A stretch of DNA of 64,000 nucleotides from Defluviimonas sp. SAOS-178_SWC (GCF_039830135.1 NZ_CP156081.1:978001-1042000); one strand, 5' to 3'. Counted from the first letter of the stretch, positions 18,707 to 27,490 are shown. Numbers and translations are program-made. Notes: generated by a model from the letters alone, not told the origin.

Positions 18707-19273
18707 GTGCGGCGGCTGACGGACAGTATCTACGGACTTTGGCTTCTGCTGGCATTGCCGGCGGTGTGGTTCCTTGCGGAACGGTTCGTCCTGCACGGCA
18801 AGGTCGCCTTCGTTCCCTGGACGGGCATCTTGTCCTGCTGGTTGCTGATCCTGACGATGTCGGTCACGCCGTTCCAGCTGCTTTTCGGGCCGCTTCCCTG
18901 GCTGAAGAAAAGACGGCGGTATTTCGGGGTGGCGAGCTTCGGCTACGCTTTCCTTCATCTCCTTTTCTGGATGGTCAACGTCAACATGGGCGGCCTGATT
19001 CGATCCTTCATCCGGATCGAGATCCTTACCGGATGGATCGCGATGGCGATCATGGTCGTCCTCGCGGCGACGTCGTTCGACGGGGCGGTGAAGAAACTCG
19101 GACCGCGGTGGAAAACGATCCAGCGCTGGATCTATCCAATGGCGATCCTCACCCTTGTCCACTGGGTGATGACGACCGATCACCTCATGGATGTGGTGCT
19201 CTATTGCGGGCCGCTGGCGGTGCTGTCTGCCTGGAGGATCGTCCGCTATCGGAGCCGGCTCCGCAGGGCCTGA
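18707..19273 (+). CDS. Ferric-reductase-like haem-binding membrane protein (MsrQ/YedZ-like)
   Basis: A 188-aa protein with five or six hydrophobic segments that fits the ferric reductase-like transmembrane domain family. Candidate haem ligands are His84 (in AFLHLLFW), His152 (in LTLVHW) and His159. The RRYFGVASFGYAFLH and LGPRWKTIQRWIYPMA segments resemble MsrQ, the haem subunit that passes electrons to the periplasmic methionine-sulfoxide reductase MsrP. No msrP gene is adjacent, so an MsrQ role is not shown. It begins with GTG at 18707 after GAGGGGCG and sits 28 bp behind the FAD protein gene; it may be co-transcribed with it. Confidence 0.65.
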   Translation: MRRLTDSIYGLWLLLALPAVWFLAERFVLHGKVAFVPWTGILSCWLLILTMSVTPFQLLFGPLPWLKKRRRYFGVASFGYAFLHLLFWMVNVNMGGLIRSFIRIEILTGWIAMAIMVVLAATSFDGAVKKLGPRWKTIQRWIYPMAILTLVHWVMTTDHLMDVVLYCGPLAVLSAWRIVRYRSRLRRA

Positions 19274-19380
19274 GAGGCGTTGGCGGCATCCGGCCCCCGA
19301 GCACACACCTGTTCAGGTGAGCTTTGACGGACTCTTTTGGCGCCGCTAGGCTTGGCACCACCGACAGGCGGAAGGGCAGG

Positions 19381-19764
19381 ATGACCGACACGGGACCGGA
19401 AGGCGAACTGACGCTCCGCACGCTCGCCATGCCGCGCGACGTGAACGTCAACGGCGACATCTTCGGCGGCTGGGTGCTGAGCCAGATGGACATCGCCGGC
19501 GGCATTGTCGCGAGGGAGCGGGCGAAGGGTCGTGTGGCCACCGTCGCGGTCGATGCGATGAAGTTCATCCGGCCGGTGAAGGTTGGCGATGTCCTTTGCA
19601 TCTACGTGAAGATCGGTCGCATCGGTCGCACCTCGCTCGCGCTCGAGATCGAGGCCTGGGTTCTGCGGGGCCGGATCGGCGCGCGCGAGAAGGTGACCGA
19701 GGCTATCTTCACATTCGTCGCCATCGACGACGACGGCAGACCGAGGGTCGTACCCGCGGCCTGA
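19381..19764 (+). CDS. Acyl-CoA thioesterase, YciA-like hotdog fold
   Basis: A 127-aa single-hotdog thioesterase that hydrolyses acyl-CoA to free acid and CoA. The NVNGDIFGGWVLSQMD segment is the family's active-site helix region, with the Asp conserved, followed by AVDAMKFIRPVKVGD. The short length and motif order match YciA rather than the two-domain TesB. The start is the ATG at 19381, which has AAGGGCAGG upstream; a TTG at 19324 is in frame but has weaker support. It is not obviously linked to its neighbours. Confidence 0.85.
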   Translation: MTDTGPEGELTLRTLAMPRDVNVNGDIFGGWVLSQMDIAGGIVARERAKGRVATVAVDAMKFIRPVKVGDVLCIYVKIGRIGRTSLALEIEAWVLRGRIGAREKVTEAIFTFVAIDDDGRPRVVPAA

Positions 19765-19787
19765 GCCGGCCGGCTCCAGTCGAGATT

Positions 19788-19895
19788 TCAGATCGCTGCC
19801 CAGTCCGTGAAGCGCCAGGTCACGCGCGGCGGGCGCGGTTTGCGGTCGCCGGGGCGCGGCTTCGGGGCGGGCGGGTCGGGGATCTGGCGGTTCAT
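19788..19895 (-). CDS. Microprotein, 35 aa, TWRFxDWAxI family
   Basis: A small ORF of 35 codons plus TGA. It starts with ATG at 19895 behind a strong ribosome binding site (GGAAGGAG, 6 nt spacing). The product is proline- and arginine-rich (MNRQIPDPPAPKPRP at the N terminus) and ends TWRFTDWAAI. A second ORF at 20758-20853 encodes a 31-aa protein that also starts MNR and ends TWRFSDWAMI. The shared ends, the same length class and two good ribosome binding sites make chance unlikely. I do not recognise the family. There is no membrane segment or cysteine; the function is unknown. Confidence 0.65.
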   Translation of the reverse strand: MNRQIPDPPAPKPRPGDRKPRPPRVTWRFTDWAAI

Positions 19896-19997
19896 GGCTT
19901 TCTCCTTCCATTGGGAAAGACATGGGGGCCGCAGGCGACGGCGCCGGCTTCGTTTCAATCATCCGGCATGGTCGTAATACCTTGTGATGGGGCGGGA

Positions 19998-20017
19998 CCC
20001 CCGGAAAATACCGGGGG
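19998..20017. other. Strong hairpin upstream of the 35-aa ORF
   Basis: CCCCCGG (19998-20004) pairs with CCGGGGG (20011-20017) around the loop AAAATA. No T-run follows on either strand. It lies 100 bp upstream of the small minus-strand ORF and downstream of the DUF4342 stop, so it could terminate or attenuate transcription there. The remainder of 19896-20134 shows no further gene. Confidence 0.4.
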
Positions 20018-20134
20018 GGCCGGTTACCACTCACCCTACGATCCTGCTTAAAATGTCTTTCTGCAATATCATCAGACTAGCATGAGGTGCCCCTTCGCGC
20101 AGGTCGGGAAAACCGGACCACCGGGGCAGAAAGG

Positions 20135-20446
20135 TCAGGATCCCGCCTTGCCCTCATCCTTATCGCGGACCACCTCGATCTTCACCTTGGTCACGAAGGC
20201 GGCGAGGGCGCCGATCACGGCGAGAAGCGGCGCGGCCAGGACGACGGCCCCGCCGGCGAGGGCGCCGATCGTCAGCGGCACTTCGAGGACGAGATCGCCG
20301 TCCGGTTCGGTGATGCGGATGCGCTTGACCTGGGCGTCGGCGGCAAGCTCCTTCACCCGCTTGACGAGCTGGTCGCCTGCAACCTCGATCTCCTCGGTCC
20401 AGGTGCGTTTCTTCGGGTTTTCGGGGTTCTTATCGGTGTCCGGCAT
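20135..20446 (-). CDS. DUF4342 domain protein
   Basis: A 103-aa protein. Residues 16-45 (TWTEEIEVAGDQLVKRVKEL onwards) form a predicted helix typical of DUF4342, followed by a short beta part (VKRIRITEPDGDLVLEVPL). A hydrophobic segment follows (about 58-86, rich in Gly/Ala/Val/Leu), which is probably membrane-embedded. The C terminus is charged. The family's function is not known; it occurs in many bacteria, sometimes with a UBA-like helical part. The start at 20446 has GGAGGCGAT just upstream. It lies between the two microprotein ORFs. Confidence 0.75.
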   Translation of the reverse strand: MPDTDKNPENPKKRTWTEEIEVAGDQLVKRVKELAADAQVKRIRITEPDGDLVLEVPLTIGALAGGAVVLAAPLLAVIGALAAFVTKVKIEVVRDKDEGKAGS

Positions 20447-20757
20447 GGCATCGCCTCCGTTTCTGGGACCGCCGCAGCATGGGGCGAGTCGGCGCGGGGC
20501 GTGTTGACGGGGATCAAAGCGGGTGGGTCCTGGATCGCGTCAAGTTCCCGTCCCGCAGCCGTCAGTTCCGCGTAGGTTTTCCGTAGCTACAGACGTGTTA
20601 CGGAACGGCACGGCAAGGGGCTGGCACATCCGCCGCTCCGGGGCGGCTCCGCGCGCCGTCAGGATACAATTGAAACGGCGGGCGACATCGCGGGGAAACC
20701 GGAAGGGGGTATCAAGCGTTTGATCGAGGAAGGGCCTGAGCGCCCGAGGAGGACCCG
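20447..20757. promoter_or_regulatory. Divergent upstream region with TTCCGTA/TACGGAA dyad
   Basis: These 311 bp separate the DUF4342 gene from the plus-strand microprotein. The clearest element is an inverted repeat, TTCCGTA (20579-20585) and TACGGAA (20599-20605), with 13 nt between the arms, so centres are about two helical turns apart. That fits a dimeric regulator site. No promoter hexamers are certain and I see no gene. Confidence 0.4.
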
Positions 20758-20853
20758 ATGAACCGCGACCACGCCCGGAAGACGACCCCGCCCCGCAGGA
20801 CCGGCCCGCGCCCGCCCGCGACCTGGCGCTTCAGCGACTGGGCGATGATCTGA
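20758..20853 (+). CDS. Microprotein, 31 aa, TWRFxDWAxI family
   Basis: A 31-codon ORF with ATG at 20758 and a strong ribosome binding site (GAGGAGG, 3-4 nt before the start). The product starts MNRDHARKTTPP, is rich in Arg/Pro/Thr and ends TWRFSDWAMI directly before TGA. It is the partner of the 35-aa ORF at 19788-19895, sharing the MNR start and the TWRF-DWA-I end. A GC-rich hairpin (GCGCCCG 20860-20866, CGGGCGC 20871-20877) follows 6 bp after the stop and may terminate it. The function is unknown and I recognise no family. Confidence 0.65.
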   Translation: MNRDHARKTTPPRRTGPRPPATWRFSDWAMI

Positions 20854-21170
20854 GGCCCGGCGCCCGCTTTCGGGCGCGGCGCCTTGCGCGAATCGCATCC
20901 CAAAAGTGATTCGAGATTTATAAATTCTACCTAAGATTGTGTCTGGCGTTAGGCGAGGAACTTGTTCCCTGTAGGAGACGATCTGCCCTTGGTGCCCGTC
21001 ATCGTTGAATGGTCAGACATGATGTCCGAAAAATGGCGCGATTGCGGCGCGATCAGGGCACAATCTGGTCACGTTTCCGACATTTCTTTGGTCAAAGATT
21101 GTCCTCAGGTAGCGAGTTTATCCTTGAAACAAGAACAATCACGCACACTCACGCACCCTGGAGCACACGA
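20854..21170. other. Intergenic region, AT-richer, no gene seen
   Basis: After the hairpin at 20860-20877 the sequence becomes AT-richer (20903-20940), as promoters in this genome tend to be. GGAAC/GTTCC form a small dyad at 20957-20968. No frame longer than about 50 codons has a ribosome binding site apart from the small gene that begins at 21171. The stretch probably carries that gene's promoter. Confidence 0.35.
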
Positions 21171-21344
21171 ATGACCGACCTCGTCGAAAAAGCCCGCCTC
21201 GGCCGCACCAACGCCCTGTCGCACATTTCCCGCGACGGCAAGCGTGGCCTGACCCCCCGCCGGGACAGCCTTGGCCACCGCTCGATCCCGCTCGCCTTCG
21301 TGTCCAACCGCGCGAAACTCGGCACCAACGGCGCGTTCGCCTGA
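21171..21344 (+). CDS. Small basic protein, 57 aa, unknown
   Basis: A 57-codon ORF starting with ATG at 21171 behind GGAG (CTGGAGCACACGA). The product starts MTDLVEKARLGRTNAL, is basic (many Arg, Lys and His) and has no hydrophobic segment or cysteine. A terminator-like hairpin with a T-rich tail follows 29 bp after the stop, which supports a real transcript. I do not recognise it. A longer upstream extension of the frame has no start signal and is AT-rich, so I do not include it. Confidence 0.5.
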   Translation: MTDLVEKARLGRTNALSHISRDGKRGLTPRRDSLGHRSIPLAFVSNRAKLGTNGAFA

Positions 21345-21373
21345 GCGCCCGACCAGACCACGCCGCTTGCAGC

Positions 21374-21410
21374 AACGGGTGTGCCGGGAAGGGCGCGCCC
21401 GTTTCTTATT
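21374..21410 (+). terminator. Intrinsic terminator after the 57-aa ORF
   Basis: AACGGG (21374-21379) pairs with CCCGTT (21398-21403), with partial inner pairing between TGTGCC and GGGCGCG. The tail TTCTTATT follows. Position and shape fit a rho-independent terminator for the small gene that ends at 21344. Confidence 0.55.
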
Positions 21411-21730
21411 GGGGGAGGCTTGGCGGAGGGCAGATGAGGGTACCTGTTGTTCTACCGAGATATCCGGTTGGGCTGTGTCGGGCCAGAAGGTTCGGGATCG
21501 GTGCCGGTTGTGGAGTTCGGGGAGGAGGGCGAGTGTTCACCCCCCCCCCTTTTGCGGCACCGGGTTGTAAAGATCGGTAGCGAGGGGGAACCCCACCCTA
21601 CGGCTCGCTTTCCCAAAGGAGATGCGAATTCTGCAGCGCGTGCAGAGGTGCAGGTCGCGGGTTGCGTTGATGCCGATCAAATCGTCCGACAATACTCCGT
21701 GCCACGATGTCTTGCCGCAAGGGGGATGTC
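21411..21730. other. Intergenic region with C10 tract
   Basis: These 320 bp lie between the terminator and a secreted-protein gene. They contain a run of ten C (21540-21549) followed by TTTT, and short G-rich stretches. I see no gene. The promoter of the downstream gene is probably near 21640-21710, but I cannot mark it. Confidence 0.35.
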
Positions 21731-22141
21731 ATGTCTGGGGTCCGTCGAAGCTTTATCCGTCATTTGCTTGCCGCATCGGCTGCCTTCGCCATTTTCGGCA
21801 GCGGCGTGGCGGCGCAAGGGCCGACAAGGGACGACTACATACGGCTATGGACACAGGCCTGCGTGGCGGGAGGGGCGAGCAAGGCCCTGCCGCTGAGTTC
21901 TCTGGAGACCGATACGATCCGGACTATGGTCTTCGTCATGCTTGAGTCGCAGTATAACGCCATCAAGTCGTTCGGTGGCCGGCCGACGAAGAGCCTTGCA
22001 CAGTTCCGTGCTCAGGCTTGCCAATGCTCGGCGACCGAACTTGCCAAGCGCAAGGGCGATCTCCGCAAGCCGCCCAGCTCCGCGCAATTGCGGTCGGCCT
22101 TTGAGAAATGTGTCCAGTCGATCCGCATGCTGGGGCAGTGA
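21731..22141 (+). CDS. Secreted protein of unknown function, 136 aa
   Basis: A 136-aa protein with a clear Sec-type signal peptide: basic SGVRRSFIRH, a hydrophobic core LLAASAAFAIFG and likely cleavage after GVAA. The mature part is helical and has three cysteines (ACVAGG, ACQCS) and one near the C terminus (EKCVQS), which may form disulfides in the periplasm. I do not recognise a family. The ATG at 21731 has AAGGGGGA 6 nt upstream. It is convergent with ettA, with 155 bp between the two stops. Confidence 0.6.
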   Translation: MSGVRRSFIRHLLAASAAFAIFGSGVAAQGPTRDDYIRLWTQACVAGGASKALPLSSLETDTIRTMVFVMLESQYNAIKSFGGRPTKSLAQFRAQACQCSATELAKRKGDLRKPPSSAQLRSAFEKCVQSIRMLGQ

Positions 22142-22296
22142 GTCGCCCGAGCGAGGCCGAAGCGAGCCGTGGGAGTGATGGGCGGGAACGCCACTCTAGG
22201 GCGCGCTACCGCCACCGCGTGCCGTACATAATTGCTTCGCAATCGCTTTCGCGCACGCGTTGAACCCGCGTGGGAAATCCAGGGCCTCCAGCCGCC

Positions 22297-23952
<1,656 letters not shown>

Positions 23953-24029
23953 GGGGGGTGTCCTTCGGAATGCGTGTTCTGCCCCCATCTAGACAAGAGC
24001 GGGGCAAAGGGCAATCGGGGGCGGGTTGA

Positions 24030-25364
24030 TCAGTCCTTTTGGAACGTGAAGTTGTCGAGGTGCCGTCCGAGGATCTGTTCGACATACTCCTTCCGGTCAC
24101 CGCTAAAACAATCACGCAAATAGCGTCTGAACTCGTCCCCGCTCCCGACGCCTGACAACGCGGCCATCCAAAACTCTCTAGACCAAGTGATGAAGCCGTC
24201 GTCAGTATCAAATGATGAATCGAGGCCGTAGATAGAAAGTATGTCGCTATGTGTGGCGCTGCCAGATCGTAGTTTGGAATACGTATCCGGCGCCAGAATA
24301 CGAAGCATGGTCGCGGCCACCAGAAGGTACCGATAACCATTCTGCATAAGCCCCAGTTTCGGGATAAGTTGAGTGTGCGCGACAATCCGTTCGACGTCTC
24401 GCAGGCTGACGACCTCCTGACGGGTTAAGTATCGAAAATGGTGTTCAATCTCGGACGCTACGGCGCTCGGTACCTGCAGTAAGTTTGACAGGCTGCGAAA
24501 ATATGCTGTTGCTGCATGGGCGTCTAGAGAACCGTGACTTCGTGGAGGTTTAAGTGTGAGATGAATGAACTTCTTCAAATATCCCGCAGCATCAATTTTA
24601 TCGCCATACCGGGCGCGTACGGAATTTTCCAGCGACCGAAGATTGCTTCCCAAAACGAAATGAACGTTCGGCACCGCGAAGAAATGCTTGATGATTTCAA
24701 GTAGGGCGAGCGCGAAATCTGGTCGACAGCGGTCGAGTTCGTCCACGACGAAGACGATCTTCTGTGGGGGGCCATCCTTGACTTCGGTAAGCCCGACTAA
24801 GGCCTTACGAAACTCCTCCATAGCGCTGCGCCGGGCGCTTTCCTTTTTCCAGAAGTCGTCCACCGCCTTGGATAACTCCTTGCCGGTCGCCTCAAGAATG
24901 GGATCGACAGCGGCGACTGCAATTTCAGTGGCGCCTGCGGTTGCTGCCGCCAGTCCTACACGGGTTATCGGTTTGGCGAGTTTTGCGGCGGCAGTTCGTA
25001 CGCGACTGAAGGTATTGGCTACGCCTTTTTTGTCGCGCCATTGCTCCTGCACGGTTCCCACGAGGCTTGGAAGTGGGTCGTCGAGATAGTCGTGTTCGAA
25101 TGCATCGAAATAGATGACTCTGGCTGTCCCGCCATTCTCTATCACATGGGCGCCGGTCCAGAGCTTGAGGAAATGCGACTTTCCGCTGCCCCATTCTCCA
25201 TCGAAAGCAATGACAAGGGGTTGATCAATCCGCTCGACAAGATCGGAAATTCTTTTGCCGGTATCGGCGCGACCGAGCATGTCGTATGGGCGCCCCTCGT
25301 GATCATTGTCTTGAAATCCGACCTTACCGACCGGAATATAGCGGTCTTCTAAAAAAAACTTCAT
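24030..25364 (-). CDS. KAP-family P-loop NTPase
   Basis: A 444-aa STAND-class P-loop NTPase of the KAP family. Walker A is GEWGSGKSHFLKL (56-68) and Walker B is IVFVVDELDRCRPDF (203-217; Asp208, Glu209, Asp211). Between them lies a hydrophobic stretch (about 134-153), as in the many KAP proteins with membrane insertions here. The C-terminal half is helical with no recognised effector domain. KAP proteins include the plasmid-borne phage-exclusion protein PifA and animal membrane scaffolds. Base composition is visibly lower in GC than the neighbours, with codons such as AAA, TTA and ATA, suggesting transfer. Start: ATG at 25364 with AAGGG upstream. Confidence 0.82.
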   Translation of the reverse strand: MKFFLEDRYIPVGKVGFQDNDHEGRPYDMLGRADTGKRISDLVERIDQPLVIAFDGEWGSGKSHFLKLWTGAHVIENGGTARVIYFDAFEHDYLDDPLPSLVGTVQEQWRDKKGVANTFSRVRTAAAKLAKPITRVGLAAATAGATEIAVAAVDPILEATGKELSKAVDDFWKKESARRSAMEEFRKALVGLTEVKDGPPQKIVFVVDELDRCRPDFALALLEIIKHFFAVPNVHFVLGSNLRSLENSVRARYGDKIDAAGYLKKFIHLTLKPPRSHGSLDAHAATAYFRSLSNLLQVPSAVASEIEHHFRYLTRQEVVSLRDVERIVAHTQLIPKLGLMQNGYRYLLVAATMLRILAPDTYSKLRSGSATHSDILSIYGLDSSFDTDDGFITWSREFWMAALSGVGSGDEFRRYLRDCFSGDRKEYVEQILGRHLDNFTFQKD

Positions 25365-25449
25365 GGCAACCCTTTATCAAAACTTGTTCTCCAATTTAAC
25401 GATGCATATCAATTTCGGCAATGCTGCTCGAAGCGGGAGCTTTTTGTGT

Positions 25450-25929
25450 TCAGAGCCGTTTTTCGAACCAGTGATGCGCGTAGGGTTCGGTGTTGAACGC
25501 CGGGATCTCGGTCCAGCCGGTGGAGCGATAGAGGGCGATGGCTTCGCCCAGCGTCCGGTTCGTGTCGAGGCGAAGCGTCGTCATTCCGAGGCTGCGGGCG
25601 CGGTCTTCCGCCGTCTTCATCAGGCGCGTGGCGAGGCCCATGCCGCGCGCGGCGGGCGCGATCCAAAGGCGCTTGATCTCTCCGGTCTTGCTGCCGTCGC
25701 CTTTCAGCGCGACACAGCCGAGAGGGTGGCCGTCGGAGAGCGCGACAAGGAAGGTGCCGCGAGGGGGCACCATGTCGACCGAGTCGGGATCGCGGGAGAG
25801 CGTGACGTCGAAGCCGCCGGGGAAGCGGCGTGCGAGTTCGGCGTAGTAGGCGTGAAGGCAGCGAAGCGCATCCGCATCGCGGGGGGCTGCCTCGGTGATC
25901 GCGATCTCTTCCAGACGGGCGCGGCTCAT
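25450..25929 (-). CDS. GNAT-family N-acetyltransferase
   Basis: A 159-aa acetyltransferase. Motif A, the acetyl-CoA pyrophosphate loop, is IAPAARGMGLATRLM (about 91-105), and the C-terminal ALYRSTGWTEI is the usual GNAT motif B. The substrate is unknown: GNAT enzymes modify small amines, antibiotics or proteins. GC content is like the chromosome, unlike the KAP gene downstream. It lies 69 bp after the reverse transcriptase on the same strand, with a small hairpin (CCGGC/GCCGG, 25983-25996) between. It could be an ordinary chromosomal gene or a companion of the retron; nothing in the sequence decides this. Confidence 0.85.
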   Translation of the reverse strand: MSRARLEEIAITEAAPRDADALRCLHAYYAELARRFPGGFDVTLSRDPDSVDMVPPRGTFLVALSDGHPLGCVALKGDGSKTGEIKRLWIAPAARGMGLATRLMKTAEDRARSLGMTTLRLDTNRTLGEAIALYRSTGWTEIPAFNTEPYAHHWFEKRL

Positions 25930-25998
25930 GCGCGTGAGCTTAGCCGCGCCGCCGGGCCGCGCAAGTCCGCAGCTGGCGGAAACCGGCCCGAGCCGGCC

Positions 25999-27288
25999 TC
26001 AGGCGAGGCCGAGCGCGTCGAAGTGGGCGCGGAGTTTCAGGCCGCGCGCGGGATTGACCTGCTCCACCCAGCCGATCCGGCCCGAGAGATGGGCAAGGAA
26101 GGCCGGGTCGTCGCGGCGTGGGTCGCCGGGGCGGCCGAGATGGTGGATCACCGCCTTGAGGCGGTCATAATCGGCGCGGGCGAGGTTGACATGCTGGTTG
26201 ACGGTGATCCCGGTGACCGATTGGCGCCCGGCGGCTGTCATGATCCGGGTCTTGCCGGGGTTCAGGCGGAACCCCTCCTCGACCACGATGTCCGGCACGG
26301 TGCGGGTCAGGATCGGGACAATGCGGCGGTCGCCGGAAAAGCTCAGATCGTCGGCATAGCGGGTATAGATTGCGTCAAGAGAGGCAGCGAGACCGGCGAG
26401 GCGGCGGTCAAGCGCATTGGCGCAGAGATTGGCGAGCGCGGGCGAGGTCGGGGCGCCCTGCGGCAGGTGGCGGCCGGTCAGGTTCGCGGGCATCGGCAGA
26501 CCGGGCGTCTGCGCGACCTCGCGCGGCGTGCGCGTGGTGCAAAGGCCGGCGAGATCCCGGGCGACGCCACGCGGATAACCGATGGCGCGAAAAAGCCCGT
26601 AGACGCGGCTCGCCGCGATGGAGGGGAAGAAATCGGCGAGGTCGAAGGCAATGACGACCGCTTCACCGGCGTGGCGCGCCGCCGCGCCGATGCAGTTGCG
26701 TCCCGGCACGAAACCGAAACTGGCGGGGTGGGCGGGAACAAGATCGAGGATGCCGTGCAGGACCCGTCGCTGGAGTCGCTTGAGGAGCGGTTTCGGTTCC
26801 TCGATCAGGCGCAGGCCGCCGGATTTGCGCGGGATCAGGTGATGCCGGTAGTGGATGGCGAAATGTGAGCCGGACAGGGCCGAGAGCGCGTTGAGATCGG
26901 CGAAGCGAACCAGCTGTCGTGCCGGCAGGCCGAGCCAGGTCGCGAGCATGTCGACATTGTCGAGCGCGGGAAGGTTCAGGCTGCCGAAAGGAGGCGGTGG
27001 ACGGAATCGGGCGGCTGCAAGCGGGAAGTCGGGCACGATCCCGTTGCGCAGCGCGAATTCCGCGATCCGCCAGACACGCGGTTCATCCAGAAGCAGGCGG
27101 GCGATCCGGCCGGGGTCGGGGGCAACCCGGCCCGGACACCGCGCGACAAGGAAGCGGGCGAGCTTCGGGGCGTGGCGTTCCAGCCGGACGGGCAGGCGTT
27201 GGCGCAGATGCGTCTCGATCCCGATTTCGGTCCAGTCGGTTTCGGCCAGCGATGTGGCGAGGGGAAGGAGGATCCGGGCGTAGTTCAT
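25999..27288 (-). CDS. Retron-type reverse transcriptase
   Basis: A 429-aa RNA-directed DNA polymerase with an N-terminal region of about 105 residues not found in minimal retron RTs. In residue numbers that count the optional GTG at 27291: VIAFDLADFFPSI (block 3, 213-225), LPQGAPTSPALANL (276-289), catalytic YADDLSFSG (312-320) and GFRLNPGKTRIM (340-351). Two retron hallmarks are visible: VTG (359-361), and GAAARH (202-207) where retron RTs usually have NAxxH. No maturase or HNH domain is present, so it is not a group II intron RT. The ATG at 27288 or the GTG one codon earlier starts it. The msr-msd-like RNA lies directly upstream. Confidence 0.88.
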   Translation of the reverse strand: MNYARILLPLATSLAETDWTEIGIETHLRQRLPVRLERHAPKLARFLVARCPGRVAPDPGRIARLLLDEPRVWRIAEFALRNGIVPDFPLAAARFRPPPPFGSLNLPALDNVDMLATWLGLPARQLVRFADLNALSALSGSHFAIHYRHHLIPRKSGGLRLIEEPKPLLKRLQRRVLHGILDLVPAHPASFGFVPGRNCIGAAARHAGEAVVIAFDLADFFPSIAASRVYGLFRAIGYPRGVARDLAGLCTTRTPREVAQTPGLPMPANLTGRHLPQGAPTSPALANLCANALDRRLAGLAASLDAIYTRYADDLSFSGDRRIVPILTRTVPDIVVEEGFRLNPGKTRIMTAAGRQSVTGITVNQHVNLARADYDRLKAVIHHLGRPGDPRRDDPAFLAHLSGRIGWVEQVNPARGLKLRAHFDALGLA

Positions 27289-27300
27289 CACGTGTCCAAA

Positions 27301-27457
27301 CAGGGGCGGCAGCGATGCCCAACCTCACCCGTCCTGCATGACCCGCCCTGGGCAACGCCCAGCCACGGTCATGCGCCGCATGTCCATGATCGCAAGTAGA
27401 AGCCGGGGAAGCCCCGGCCTGCCGATCGCTCGGCCTCTTGGACATCGCTGCCGCCTG
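27301..27457 (-). ncRNA. Candidate retron msr-msd RNA
   Basis: On the minus strand, reading toward the RT gene: an a1-like arm (27455-27438) pairs with an a2-like arm (27322-27305) over 18 positions, with a single G.U wobble. Between them are 115 nt with a GNRA-looped hairpin (27434-27421, GCCGA-GCGA-TCGGC), a 7-bp hairpin (27418-27402, GCCGGGG/CCCCGGC) and a longer stem-loop (27374-27336) with 8 bp (GCATGACC/GGTCATGC), a 4x4 internal loop and a 6-bp CTGGGC/GCCCAG top. Long end pairing, two small hairpins and one long hairpin ahead of an RT gene is the retron plan. The branching guanosine and the exact ends are not identified. Confidence 0.75.
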
Positions 27458-27462
27458 GCTCA

Positions 27463-27490
27463 ACCTTAGGCCGGCAGCGGGAAGGGTCAA
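27463..27490 (-). promoter_or_regulatory. Putative sigma70-type promoter of the retron RNA
   Basis: On the minus strand, TTGACC (27490-27485; 5 of 6 to consensus) and TAAGGT (27468-27463; T-A----T kept) are separated by 16 nt. Initiation about 6-7 nt further on would fall at 27456-27457, the base of the a1 arm. The agreement between the predicted start and the predicted RNA end supports both. Confidence 0.55.

Noticed and set aside
22228..22245. Small hairpin ATTGC-TTC-GCAAT between the secreted-protein gene and ettA
   Set aside because: The stem is only 5 bp and has no T-run; it gives no clear support for a terminator.
25999..27291. Group II intron or diversity-generating retroelement as the origin of the RT
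   Set aside because: No maturase or HNH domain and no intron RNA domain V-like stem is seen nearby, and no template/variable repeat pair or accessory Avd gene is present. VTG and the flanking inverted repeat favour a retron.
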